Shown piece by piece: positions 1 to 5,382 of a stretch of DNA of 6,288 nt. The notes under the pieces were generated by a model, which did no database searches, was not told the DNA's origin, and saw nothing but the letters and a program-made list of their open reading frames with translations. Position 1 is the stretch's first letter; every line of letters starts with the position of its first letter. The position numbers and the translations under genes are program-made. Origin of the DNA: Methanobacteriota archaeon (GTDB lineage: Archaea > Thermoplasmatota > Thermoplasmata > RBG-16-68-12); assembly GCA_005879015.1 (NCBI GenBank), contig VBMC01000005.1:1-6288 (forward strand). Reading direction: 5' to 3'.

Positions 1-7
1 AATCGAC

Positions 8-436
8 GTGTGTCGATGGGCCGGCGTGGACGGCCCTGGCCCCTTCGACCGCTGGATTTCCCTAGAGCTGGGGCGCCTGAACTCCGGACTCGTGGTCGAG
101 AAGAAGAGCCTCACCCGGCTGCTCGGAGAGTCCGATCCGGCGTGCCGCACGCGGGAGGGGGACCTCCATCCGTTCGACCCCCAGGCCCTGGCCCGGTTCG
201 CCTCCGTCGTGACGCGGGACGAAGCGGATGCCCTCCGCCTGCCCCTGACCTTGACGGTCCGCGGGGACTCGGACGACGCCATCCTGACCGACGAGCTTGG
301 CGCGAAGGCCCTGCGGGCGGTCGAGAAGTTCGATCAGGCCTTCCGGTTCCGTGACGGCCGGATGGCGGTGCCGCACTCCCTGGCCATCGACCTCGTGCGC
401 CGCCACGGCGGCGTGCTCCAGGTCGCCTTCGGCTGA
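8..436 (+). CDS. DUF61 / UPF0216 family conserved archaeal protein
   Basis: The product is up to 142 residues, close to the usual length of this archaeal family of unknown function. Family-like features are the segment at residues 20-39 (ELGRLN then EKKSLTRLL), a following TREGDLHPF stretch near residues 48-56, and an LRLPLTLTV strand near residues 76-84. The pattern of a basic N-terminal helix, RDG/REG-H-F and LPI/LPL is what I know of UPF0216. No catalytic motif is evident and I assign no biochemical role. The start is uncertain: GTG at 8 is the first in the frame, GTG at 26 is an alternative, and the frame stays open to the window edge, so the gene could begin upstream. It ends two bases before the end of the convergent gene at 439-876. 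Confidence 0.75.
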   Translation: MCRWAGVDGPGPFDRWISLELGRLNSGLVVEKKSLTRLLGESDPACRTREGDLHPFDPQALARFASVVTRDEADALRLPLTLTVRGDSDDAILTDELGAKALRAVEKFDQAFRFRDGRMAVPHSLAIDLVRRHGGVLQVAFG

Positions 437-438
437 GC

Positions 439-876
439 CTACTTCGGCGCCTCGGGCTTCTCGCGGCGCGTCGCGGTCGCCCACGAGTCTTCCGGGATGT
501 CGTCGTAGATGGAGCCCATCTTCTCGGCCTCTTCCTTCGCCTTCTGGGCCTCGACGAGTTCCATGATTCTCTCTTTCCGGAACATCCAGTAGTGGATGCG
601 CCACTCTCGGCCGTCGTAGAGGGTCGTCTCTTCCCGTTCCGTCGTCAGGATGCCGGAGTCCTCGAGCATGTAGAAGGCGTCCCGGTCCTCTGGCTCCAGG
701 ACGTTGTCGATGATCCGCTCGGAATAGCCGAAGAAATTGAGGACGTGCTGGGCCATCGCCCGGGCCTCTTCCTCTTTCATGCCCGTCCGGTCGATCGAGT
801 TCTTGATCGCCCGCGTCAGGTCGTCCACGGTGAGCGTGCCGGCAGGACCCCGCTCGGATTTCGTCTTGACGGCCAT
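439..876 (-). CDS. DUF6015-like conserved archaeal protein, possible winged-helix fold
   Basis: This 145-residue, charged, soluble protein has no signal peptide or membrane segment. Residues 15-60 read as helices (TVDDLTRAIKNSID, then EEARAMAQHVLNFFGY). Residues 63-95 look like a helix followed by a beta hairpin (DAFYMLEDSGILTTERE, then EWRIHYW), which resembles the recognition helix and wing of a winged helix. A charged helix near residues 99-120 and a polar tail follow. I recognise it as similar to DUF6015, a family of unknown function from Thermoplasmata and relatives; the DNA-binding idea is only inference from the secondary-structure pattern. It has an ATG start and a TATA-like box about 40 bases upstream, implying a leader of roughly a dozen bases. 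It is divergent from the KaiC-like gene and convergent with the DUF61 gene. Confidence 0.72.
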   Translation of the reverse strand: MAVKTKSERGPAGTLTVDDLTRAIKNSIDRTGMKEEEARAMAQHVLNFFGYSERIIDNVLEPEDRDAFYMLEDSGILTTEREETTLYDGREWRIHYWMFRKERIMELVEAQKAKEEAEKMGSIYDDIPEDSWATATRREKPEAPK

Positions 877-910
877 GGGTGGTCTCGGCCGAGGCCTATG
901 GGCATCCCTG

Positions 911-919
911 GATATTTAA
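911..919 (-). promoter_or_regulatory. TATA-like box for the DUF6015-like gene
   Basis: Read on the minus strand this is CTTAAATAT inside GC-rich sequence. Its centre lies about 40 bases before the ATG at 876. With the usual archaeal TATA-to-start distance of about 26-27 bases, transcription would begin near 889 and leave a short leader without an obvious Shine-Dalgarno sequence. The BRE side (minus-strand CC before the box) is poor. Assigned from spacing and composition only. Confidence 0.5.
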
Positions 920-1000
920 GGGTTCTGCGCCGCCATTTTCCTTTGATTCTCACGCGGCGAGCCGAGACCCGGAGAGGCGGTTTCGGGGGGAGACACCGGA

Positions 1001-1010
1001 AAAAGGTTAA
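1001..1010 (+). promoter_or_regulatory. Candidate BRE/TATA element for the KaiC-like gene
   Basis: AAAAGGTTAA sits about 30 bases before the ATG at 1040, the spacing expected of a leaderless archaeal transcript, with an A-rich BRE-like flank. A second AT-rich element, CATATAT at 1024-1030, is a better TATA match but too close to ATG 1040; it would place the start near 1052, where an in-frame GTG lies. The choice between the two is open. Confidence 0.35.
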
Positions 1011-1039
1011 CCCCCTGCGTCTCCATATATGCCGCGGGA

Positions 1040-1912
1040 ATGGCGGACGGAGTGGGCGTCGAGTGGGTTCAGACCTCGAAGCCCGGACTGGTCTCGAGGG
1101 CACCGGAGGAGTTCGAGGGGGAACTCCGGGAGCTGCGGGATGAGGTCCGGCGGTTGAGGGAGCAGGTGGCAGCACTCGCGGCCGCGACGGCCCGCCCCCC
1201 GCCCGTCGATGAACGCCTCCCGACGTTCGTCGGGCGCCTCGACCCGTTCCTGGAAGGCGGCGTCCCGAGGGGCAGCGTCCTCGCGATCTCGGGGCCCGGC
1301 GGCTCGATGAAGACCTCCCTGGCCCTCTACATCCTCCTGAAGAATCGGGCCGCGGGACGGCGCGGCGTCTACGTGACCGTCGAAGAGAGCCGCGATTCGA
1401 TCCTGCGGACGATGCGACATCTGGGCCTGGGGAAGGAGGACGACTTCCTCGTGGACATCGCGAAGCTCCGGATCGAACGGGAGGGCGTCGAGGAGATCCG
1501 GGATTGGCTCCGCGTCCTGAAGGACTTCCTCGTCCGACGGAACCAGCGGGAGAAGATCGACCTGCTCGTGATCGACACGATGGACGTCCTCGCGTCGATG
1601 GCCCATCTGGAGGACGCGCGGAACGATCTGTTCCACTTCTTCCACTTCCTCCGTGGGATGGGCATCACCACGTACGTGATCGCGAACGTGGAACCCTCCG
1701 GCGGCGGGATCTCGCACGACGTGTCGTTCCTGTCCGACGGCGTGTTCGAACTCCGGTTCAGCGGCGCGGGCGAGGGGAAGGTCCAACTGCTCTTCCGTTG
1801 CGCGAAGATGCGCCACACAAACCATTCGCGGGACTACTTCGTCCTCACGTACGACAAAGGCTTCGCCGCACGACCCTACGAAGTCCCGAAGCCGTCGCGC
1901 TGGGGACGCTGA
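1040..1912 (+). CDS. Stand-alone KaiC-like RecA-fold ATPase with N-terminal coiled coil
   Basis: This 290-residue protein holds a single RecA/KaiC-type ATPase domain. Residues 22-49 form a heptad-rich Glu/Arg/Leu helix, probably a coiled coil, and residues 51-56 are a proline-rich linker. The core follows: a KaiC-type opening (GRLDPFLEGGVPRGS, 65-79), Walker A at 85-92 (GPGGSMKT), the paired glutamates E115-E116 in VTVEES matching the KaiC catalytic pair, Walker B at 174-179 (DLLVID), and the terminal AKMRHTNHSRDY element (255-266), which corresponds to the KaiC K-R-x3-H strand. There is no second ATPase domain and no fused sensor or receiver domain. Walker A has Met90 where the consensus has Gly before Lys. 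KaiC-like proteins in archaea often have signalling or scaffold roles, but the substrate and partner here are unknown. GTG at 1052 is an alternative start. The gene ends 16 bases before the end of convergent sepF. Confidence 0.88.
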   Translation: MADGVGVEWVQTSKPGLVSRAPEEFEGELRELRDEVRRLREQVAALAAATARPPPVDERLPTFVGRLDPFLEGGVPRGSVLAISGPGGSMKTSLALYILLKNRAAGRRGVYVTVEESRDSILRTMRHLGLGKEDDFLVDIAKLRIEREGVEEIRDWLRVLKDFLVRRNQREKIDLLVIDTMDVLASMAHLEDARNDLFHFFHFLRGMGITTYVIANVEPSGGGISHDVSFLSDGVFELRFSGAGEGKVQLLFRCAKMRHTNHSRDYFVLTYDKGFAARPYEVPKPSRWGR

Positions 1913-1928
1913 GCCGAGGCGTAACGAA

Positions 1929-2312
1929 TCAGAACGCGCCCTTGATCTTGGCCCGGTCGATCTTGATCCCCGCGGGCGTCGCACAGAGGAGGTTCTTGCC
2001 GACGACGGCCACGTCGCCGCCGCTGTCCCGCACCGCGCTCTTCAGTTCCGCCGTGATCCGCTTCAGCGCGAGGTCGTCGCTCGCGAGGCTCGTGTAGTCG
2101 ACCAGCAGGATGTTCCCGTTGTACACGTGCGTCGTGAGGTCCGCGATGTCCTCGTACCGATAGACCTCCGCGACCTTGACCAGGTGTTCCGCGGGCTCAC
2201 CGAGAGACCCACCCTCGTTCTCGAAGTTCAGCTCGGCCAAGTCGATGTACGTATCCGCTTCCGAGGCGCCGCCCTCGTGCAGTCGACGAAAAGGTTTTTT
2301 GATGAAGGCCAT
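1929..2312 (-). CDS. sepF: SepF, archaeal FtsZ membrane anchor for cell division
   Basis: The 127-residue product fits archaeal SepF (DUF552 fold). Residues 1-12 (MAFIKKPFRRLH) make a short basic, amphipathic membrane-targeting helix, and residues 13-40 are an acidic linker. The globular domain spans about 44-117, with strands and helices around VKVAEVYRYEDI, NGNILLVDYTSL, a helix at 78-97 (DDLALKRITAELKSAV), and the closing VAVVGKNLLCATPAGIKI. In archaea SepF dimers tether FtsZ to the membrane at the division site; in Haloferax it is the FtsZ anchor. No ftsZ lies in this window, so the partner must be elsewhere. The ATG start has a purine-rich stretch (AAGGGATG, minus strand) just upstream. 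sepF is divergent from the NADP reductase and convergent with the KaiC-like gene. Confidence 0.9.
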   Translation of the reverse strand: MAFIKKPFRRLHEGGASEADTYIDLAELNFENEGGSLGEPAEHLVKVAEVYRYEDIADLTTHVYNGNILLVDYTSLASDDLALKRITAELKSAVRDSGGDVAVVGKNLLCATPAGIKIDRAKIKGAF

Positions 2313-2350
2313 GCCACATCCCTTCTGCGGAGGCCTGTAGCCAACACCAC

Positions 2351-2360
2351 GAATTTAAAG
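2351..2360 (-). promoter_or_regulatory. TATA-like box for sepF
   Basis: The minus strand reads CTTTAAATTC, centred about 43 bases before the sepF ATG at 2312. Transcription would start near 2328 and leave a leader of about 16 bases that contains the weak purine-rich ribosome-binding stretch. It lies within the 187-base divergent region shared with the reductase gene. Confidence 0.5.
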
Positions 2361-2463
2361 GTATCGCGGTGTTCGTCCGAAGATCCGCCGGACCCCGCAT
2401 TACTATTCGTATCATCATAAAAAAGCCATGGGCTTCCGTGCCACGGACGGTCCCCATGTGAGA

Positions 2464-2474
2464 ATGTTTAAAAA
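2464..2474 (+). promoter_or_regulatory. TATA box placing a leaderless start at 2500
   Basis: ATGTTTAAAAA is centred 30 bases before ATG 2500, the classical distance for leaderless initiation. This supports starting the reductase at 2500 rather than at the longer in-frame ATGs at 2428 or 2464, since 2464 would lie inside the promoter. A more distant AT-rich run at 2412-2424 (ATCATAAAAAAGC) may be a second promoter element. Confidence 0.6.
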
Positions 2475-2499
2475 GAGGGTGACTTTGTCGCTCCCGCCC

Positions 2500-3444
2500 A
2501 TGGTCTACGATTTGATCATCATCGGAGGCGGGCCCGCCGGGCTCACGGCCGGGGTGTACGCCCGCACCCGGAAGCTCTCCACCCTCATCTTGGAGGCGCA
2601 GGCGATCGGGGGACAGCTCGAATGGCTCTATCCGACGAAGTCGGTCTACGACTACCCGAGCTACATCGCGATCGAGGGTGGGGAGCTCGCGCAGCTGTTC
2701 GTCCTCCATTCCCGCGAGAGCGGGGCCGAGCTGCGGTCCGAGGAGGTCGTCGACATCGAACGTCAGCCGTCGGGCTTCCGCGTCCGCACCCGCGAAGGGA
2801 ACGCCTTCGAGACGCGGACGATCCTGCTCGCGATGGGGATGGGCCTGTTCGAGCCGAAGCGGCTCGATGTGCCCGGCGAAACGGAACTGGAAGGCAGGGG
2901 CGTCGAGTACCGCGTCCGGGACCGCCATGAGTTCAAGGACAAACGGGTGATCGTCGTCGGCGGTGGGGACAGCGCCCTCGAGATCGCCCTCGAGATCTTC
3001 GCGGCCGCGAAGAAGGTGATCCTCGTGCACCGCCGCGGGGAGTTCCGGGCCATGGAGAAGAACGTGGAGGCGGTCCTGAAGAGCCCGATCGAGGTCCGCT
3101 TCGACGCCGAGGTCACGAGCATCGAAGGGGACGGCCACGTCGAGCGCGCGGTCGTGTACGACAACCGGACGTTGAAGAAACAGGTCTTCGACGTCGACGC
3201 GGTGATCGTGAACATCGGCTTCCAGCCGAAGATCACGCCCCTCCCGAAGTGGGGGATCGAGCTTGAGGGGGAACGGTTGATCAAAGTGAAGGCCGACATG
3301 TCCACCTCCGTCCGCGGCATCTACGCGTGCGGCGACATCGTCTCGTATCCGGGGAAGGACAAGCGGATCGTGACGGGCTGCGGCGAGGCCGTGACCGCGA
3401 TCATGTCCGTATACAAGTATCTCAAGCAGCCGTACTGGGCGTGA
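2500..3444 (+). CDS. Ferredoxin/flavodoxin-NADP reductase, thioredoxin-reductase fold (type 2)
   Basis: This 314-residue flavoprotein should move electrons between NADP(H) and ferredoxin or a similar carrier in the cytoplasm. FAD binding shows at residues 5-14 (LIIIGGGPAG) and 37-53 (GGQLEWLYP through YDYP). The NADP domain has the Rossmann motif GGGDSALE (154-161) and HRRGEFR (177-183), whose arginines bind the 2'-phosphate of NADP in this family. The terminal FAD contact is CGDI at 277-280. The CxxC disulfide of thioredoxin reductases is absent: YRVR (137-140) occupies that position, so it should not reduce thioredoxin. The overall sequence resembles Bacillus YumC-type reductases but ends sooner, after KYLKQPYWA, without their longer C-terminal tail. 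The start at 2500 (MVYDLIIIGGG) is chosen because family members begin just before this strand and because of the TATA box 30 bases upstream. Confidence 0.88.
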   Translation: MVYDLIIIGGGPAGLTAGVYARTRKLSTLILEAQAIGGQLEWLYPTKSVYDYPSYIAIEGGELAQLFVLHSRESGAELRSEEVVDIERQPSGFRVRTREGNAFETRTILLAMGMGLFEPKRLDVPGETELEGRGVEYRVRDRHEFKDKRVIVVGGGDSALEIALEIFAAAKKVILVHRRGEFRAMEKNVEAVLKSPIEVRFDAEVTSIEGDGHVERAVVYDNRTLKKQVFDVDAVIVNIGFQPKITPLPKWGIELEGERLIKVKADMSTSVRGIYACGDIVSYPGKDKRIVTGCGEAVTAIMSVYKYLKQPYWA

Positions 3445-3480
3445 GGTCCGACCATCGGTACTTGCTGACCCGTGGACGTC

Positions 3481-3975
3481 CTAGAACGTCGCCATCAGAG
3501 CGAACGAACTGGGGGGTGGCGAGACCGGGAACGGCATGACCGTGTCGATCTGGTTCTCCGCAATGAGGACGAACAGGTTGTTCCCCGCCGCACCGAGGGA
3601 AACCGAGGACCCGGCGTGGGGTCCATCCGTGAACGCCTCCGCTCGGAATTCCAACTGCCCCTTACCATCGGTCAGGAAGAGGATCGAATTTTCGCTGACG
3701 ACGGGACCTAGGAAGGCCTTGTCGCCCAGGTCGGTCCTCACGAACCAAAGGACGTAAAATGCGTGGACGCCTTGTGCGGGCAACGCGCGGGCCTTCAGCT
3801 CGCCCGATAGGACGCCACCTTCCATGAGGAAGGTAATCTCCCCGCTCGCGCCGGGGGCGAACGGCCCCGCCTGCAACTCGATGCGAGTTCCCTTGGCCAT
3901 CGTAAGCGGGGCGACCAACAGGAGCCCAAGTACCACCGCGACTGCGATTCCCACGATTCCCTTCGTCTGCAACAT
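3481..3975 (-). CDS. Secreted or envelope protein of unknown function, beta-rich
   Basis: The 164-residue product has a Sec-type signal peptide: K5, a hydrophobic core at 7-22 and a likely cut after Ala27 (LTMA, then KGTRI). There is no lipobox cysteine and no C-terminal anchor. The mature part alternates short hydrophobic strands (GEITFLMEGG, HAFYVLWFVR, SILFLTDGKG, LFVLIAENQID) with Gly-rich turns, suggesting a beta sandwich; it contains no cysteine. Residues 71-110 (HAFYVLWFV, a glycine, a hydrophobic strand, GKGQLEF) loosely recall extracytoplasmic sandwich domains such as those of anti-sigma K-type proteins, but I do not claim that family. The start is ATG at 3975 because the signal peptide begins there; the frame is open 70 codons further upstream, but that stretch is Arg-rich and overlaps the divergent regulator. 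A GGGAGTGG purine run precedes the ATG by about six bases. Confidence 0.72.
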   Translation of the reverse strand: MLQTKGIVGIAVAVVLGLLLVAPLTMAKGTRIELQAGPFAPGASGEITFLMEGGVLSGELKARALPAQGVHAFYVLWFVRTDLGDKAFLGPVVSENSILFLTDGKGQLEFRAEAFTDGPHAGSSVSLGAAGNNLFVLIAENQIDTVMPFPVSPPPSSFALMATF

Positions 3976-4021
3976 CTCGCCCACTCCCAGGGGCGCATCG
4001 ATCGGACGGACAACATGATTG

Positions 4022-4047
4022 GCACGAATTCGCCGCGAATTCCGTGC
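4022..4047. promoter_or_regulatory. GAATTC-centred inverted repeat, candidate operator
   Basis: The left arm GCACGAATTCG (4022-4032) and right arm CGAATTCCGTGC (4036-4047) are reverse complements apart from one extra base, around a CCG spacer. The dyad lies between divergent genes, with the regulator's TATA box starting about 13 bases to its right and the secreted-protein ATG about 47 bases to its left. A winged-helix dimer encoded next door is the natural candidate to bind it, but binding is inferred. Confidence 0.5.
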
Positions 4048-4057
4048 AAACTGTGCG

Positions 4058-4067
4058 GCAAAATATA
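4058..4067 (+). promoter_or_regulatory. BRE/TATA box for the winged-helix regulator
   Basis: GCAAAATATA is centred about 30 bases before ATG 4094, matching leaderless initiation, and is one of the best TATA matches in the window. It supports 4094 as the start rather than the in-frame ATG at 4019, which would lie upstream of this promoter. Confidence 0.6.
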
Positions 4068-4093
4068 CCGCGAGGCGACGATGCCCACATCGA

Positions 4094-4372
4094 ATGGAGC
4101 GGCTCATCTGGTTCCTTCTCGCGGGAACTCGGGGAGGCCCGAATCGGGCGCGGATTCTGGCGGCCCTCCGAGATCGGCCCCGCAACGCGAATCAGCTCGC
4201 GGAGGCCCTCTCCTTGAACTATCGGACGGTCCTGCATCATCTCAAACTCCTCCGGCAACATGGCCTGATCACAACGCCGACCGAGGATGCCTATGGCGCC
4301 GCGTACTTCCTCAGTGCGACAATGGAGCGAAACCTTGGCCTCCTCGATCGGATCCTCCGGGAGGGACGATGA
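4094..4372 (+). CDS. ArsR-like winged helix-turn-helix transcriptional regulator
   Basis: This 92-residue DNA-binding protein is essentially a lone winged helix. Residues 17-28 (NRARILAALRDR) form the first helix, 31-39 (NANQLAEAL) the positioning helix and 42-55 (NYRTVLHHLKLLRQ) the recognition helix. HGLIT and AYFLSAT then make the wing, and residues 77-92 make a C-terminal helix likely used for dimerisation. No cysteine pair or other metal-binding set is visible, so the signal it responds to cannot be read from the sequence. The start at 4094 is supported by the TATA box and by where the family fold begins. The gene is divergent from the secreted protein and is followed after 58 bases by the three-helix membrane protein, an arrangement that suggests shared control. 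Archaea have many such small ArsR-like regulators next to short membrane proteins. Confidence 0.85.
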   Translation: MERLIWFLLAGTRGGPNRARILAALRDRPRNANQLAEALSLNYRTVLHHLKLLRQHGLITTPTEDAYGAAYFLSATMERNLGLLDRILREGR

Positions 4373-4379
4373 ATTGGGG

Positions 4380-4388
4380 CGGAATTCG
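4380..4388. promoter_or_regulatory. Single half-site copy of the operator motif
   Basis: CGGAATTCG repeats nine bases of the minus-strand reading of the right arm of the dyad at 4022-4047. It sits just upstream of a TATA-like AGATTTA at 4396-4402, in front of the membrane-protein gene. Its position next to a second promoter in the same locus is why it is listed; the short length means chance cannot be excluded. Confidence 0.35.
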
Positions 4389-4390
4389 TA

Positions 4391-4402
4391 GAAAAAGATT
4401 TA
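4391..4402 (+). promoter_or_regulatory. Possible internal promoter for the membrane-protein gene
   Basis: GAAAAAGATTTA has an A-rich BRE-like part and a TATA-like AGATTTA centred about 32 bases before ATG 4431. It could give a near-leaderless transcript in addition to read-through from the regulator gene. The Shine-Dalgarno sequence at 4421-4428 argues that at least part of the translation comes from the longer transcript. Confidence 0.4.
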
Positions 4403-4420
4403 CCCGCCGGGCCGGGTCGT

Positions 4421-4428
4421 GGAGGTGA
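4421..4428 (+). promoter_or_regulatory. Strong Shine-Dalgarno site deciding the start at 4431
   Basis: GGAGGTGA is an eight-base match to the archaeal 16S anti-Shine-Dalgarno complement and ends two bases before ATG 4431. The in-frame GTG at 4419 overlaps the first base of this site, so it cannot use it, and ATG 4431 is preferred. Confidence 0.7.
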
Positions 4429-4430
4429 CC

Positions 4431-4715
4431 ATGGGACTCCTGATGTGGGGCGCAGTCGCCGGGGCCGTCCTGAACATCGTGTTGACCGCCCTCCTCGCAT
4501 CTGTCTACGCCCGGAACGCTCGGAAGGTGCCGACGATGTTCACGGCGGGTCTCTTGACGTTCGCGGTCCTCCTGCTCGCGGGGAACGCCGTCACGCTGTG
4601 GTCGTTCGCCACGATGATGCCGGTATACACCGCGGGCCTCGAGCCCTACGTCATCACGTACACGTGGGCCCAGGCCGCCGGCCTGCTGGCCCTCTCCGTT
4701 GTGACGTGGAAGTAG
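4431..4715 (+). CDS. Small three-helix integral membrane protein
   Basis: The 94-residue product has three predicted transmembrane helices, about residues 4-26, 35-58 and 72-92. A basic loop (ARNARK, 27-32) lies between helices 1 and 2 and a short loop (TMMPVYTAGLEP) between 2 and 3. By the positive-inside rule the basic loop and the C-terminal lysine are cytoplasmic and the N-terminus is outside. There is no signal peptide or enzymatic motif. I recall similar short three-helix proteins next to ArsR-like regulators in other archaea (the type labelled DUF7521 in haloarchaea), but I cannot confirm membership. It follows the winged-helix gene by 58 bases and has a strong Shine-Dalgarno site, so the two are probably co-expressed; a role as membrane partner or target of the regulator is inference. 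Its stop codon directly abuts that of the convergent phosphatase. Confidence 0.75.
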   Translation: MGLLMWGAVAGAVLNIVLTALLASVYARNARKVPTMFTAGLLTFAVLLLAGNAVTLWSFATMMPVYTAGLEPYVITYTWAQAAGLLALSVVTWK

Positions 4716-5381
4716 TCACAGGGGCCGCCCCGCCGCGAGAGCCCGGAGCAAGGGCGGCAGTGCCTCCGGCGTCTCGATCAGATGGTCGACGCCCGCGGCC
4801 TCCAGGTTCGTCCGGGTGCCGTAGCCCCATGTGACGCCGATCGACGGGGCGCCGGCCTCCTTGGCGGCACGCACATCGTTCTCCGTGTCTCCGACGACCA
4901 CGCATTCTGATGGGGTGACGCCGAGTCCCTTCGCGGCCTGCAGAATCGGATCGGGAAAGGGCTTCTTGCGCGGAACGGAGTCGCCGCCGAGGATGAGGGC
5001 GAAGAACGGCAACAACGACGTGACACGGAGGGCCTCGACGGTCGTGTCGTGCCGCTTGTTCGTGACCGCGGCGAGCTTCCAGGCTCGTAGGGCCGCGAGC
5101 GCCTCTGGGATTCCCGGATACGAGCGCATCCCTTCGTGGACGGACTCCGCCTCGACCTGCTGGAACACCCGGACGGCCTTCACGAGGTCGTCCCCCACGA
5201 GACCGCATCGCTCCTTGTAGATCGTCTCGATCGGCGTGCCGATCCATTGGGCGGCCTCGGAGCCGGTCATCGACGGACGGCGGATCGCCGCGAGACCCGC
5301 GTCGAACGCCCGCACCCACGCCTCGCGGGTGTCGAGGAGGGTGCCGTCGACGTCGAATAGGACCGCGCGGAGACGGGACAC
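4716..5381 (-). CDS. HAD-superfamily phosphatase, phosphoglycolate phosphatase-like
   Basis: This 221-residue cytoplasmic hydrolase of small phosphate esters has all four HAD motifs. Motif I is FDVDGTLLDT with nucleophile D10 and acid/base D12. Motif II is T107 in AAVTNK, motif III is K140 in KKPFPDP, and motif IV is GDTENDV with D165 and D169. Residues 20-90 form the alpha-helical C1 cap, typical of the Gph/PpaX group. The substrate cannot be told from sequence: phosphoglycolate, pyrophosphate and sugar phosphates are all possible. The start is GTG at 5381, giving MSRLRAVLFD; the upstream ATG at 5426 would add 15 residues of low-complexity Arg/Ser/Pro sequence overlapping the PUA gene. The GTG comes one base after the PUA stop codon and six bases after a GAGGAGGAGA ribosome-binding site, so the pair should be translationally coupled. 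Confidence 0.87.
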   Translation of the reverse strand: MSRLRAVLFDVDGTLLDTREAWVRAFDAGLAAIRRPSMTGSEAAQWIGTPIETIYKERCGLVGDDLVKAVRVFQQVEAESVHEGMRSYPGIPEALAALRAWKLAAVTNKRHDTTVEALRVTSLLPFFALILGGDSVPRKKPFPDPILQAAKGLGVTPSECVVVGDTENDVRAAKEAGAPSIGVTWGYGTRTNLEAAGVDHLIETPEALPPLLRALAAGRPL

Positions 5382-5382
5382 G

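Noticed and set aside
1007..1984. Long minus-strand open frame of 325 codons opposite the KaiC-like gene
   Set aside because: It mirrors the codon pattern of a clear ATPase gene in GC-rich DNA, its translation is low-complexity Arg/Asp/Glu-rich with no recognisable domain, and it would overlap sepF on the same strand.
2295..2300. Run of six T as a plus-strand terminator
   Set aside because: It lies in the sepF coding sequence (Lys codons on the other strand), nearly 400 bases past the end of the nearest plus-strand gene.
2475..2483. GAGGGTGAC as a Shine-Dalgarno site for the reductase
   Set aside because: It ends 16 bases before the ATG and lies only a few bases after the TATA box, so it is probably not transcribed.
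2428..2499. Upstream ATG at 2428 as start of the reductase, adding 24 residues
   Set aside because: The extra residues precede the first beta strand of the FAD fold, and the TATA box at 2464-2474 lies inside them; 2500 fits both promoter spacing and the family start.
2197..3138. Minus-strand open frame of 313 codons opposite the reductase
   Set aside because: It runs across sepF's start, the divergent promoter region and the reductase, and shows no domain; it is a shadow of the high-GC coding strand.
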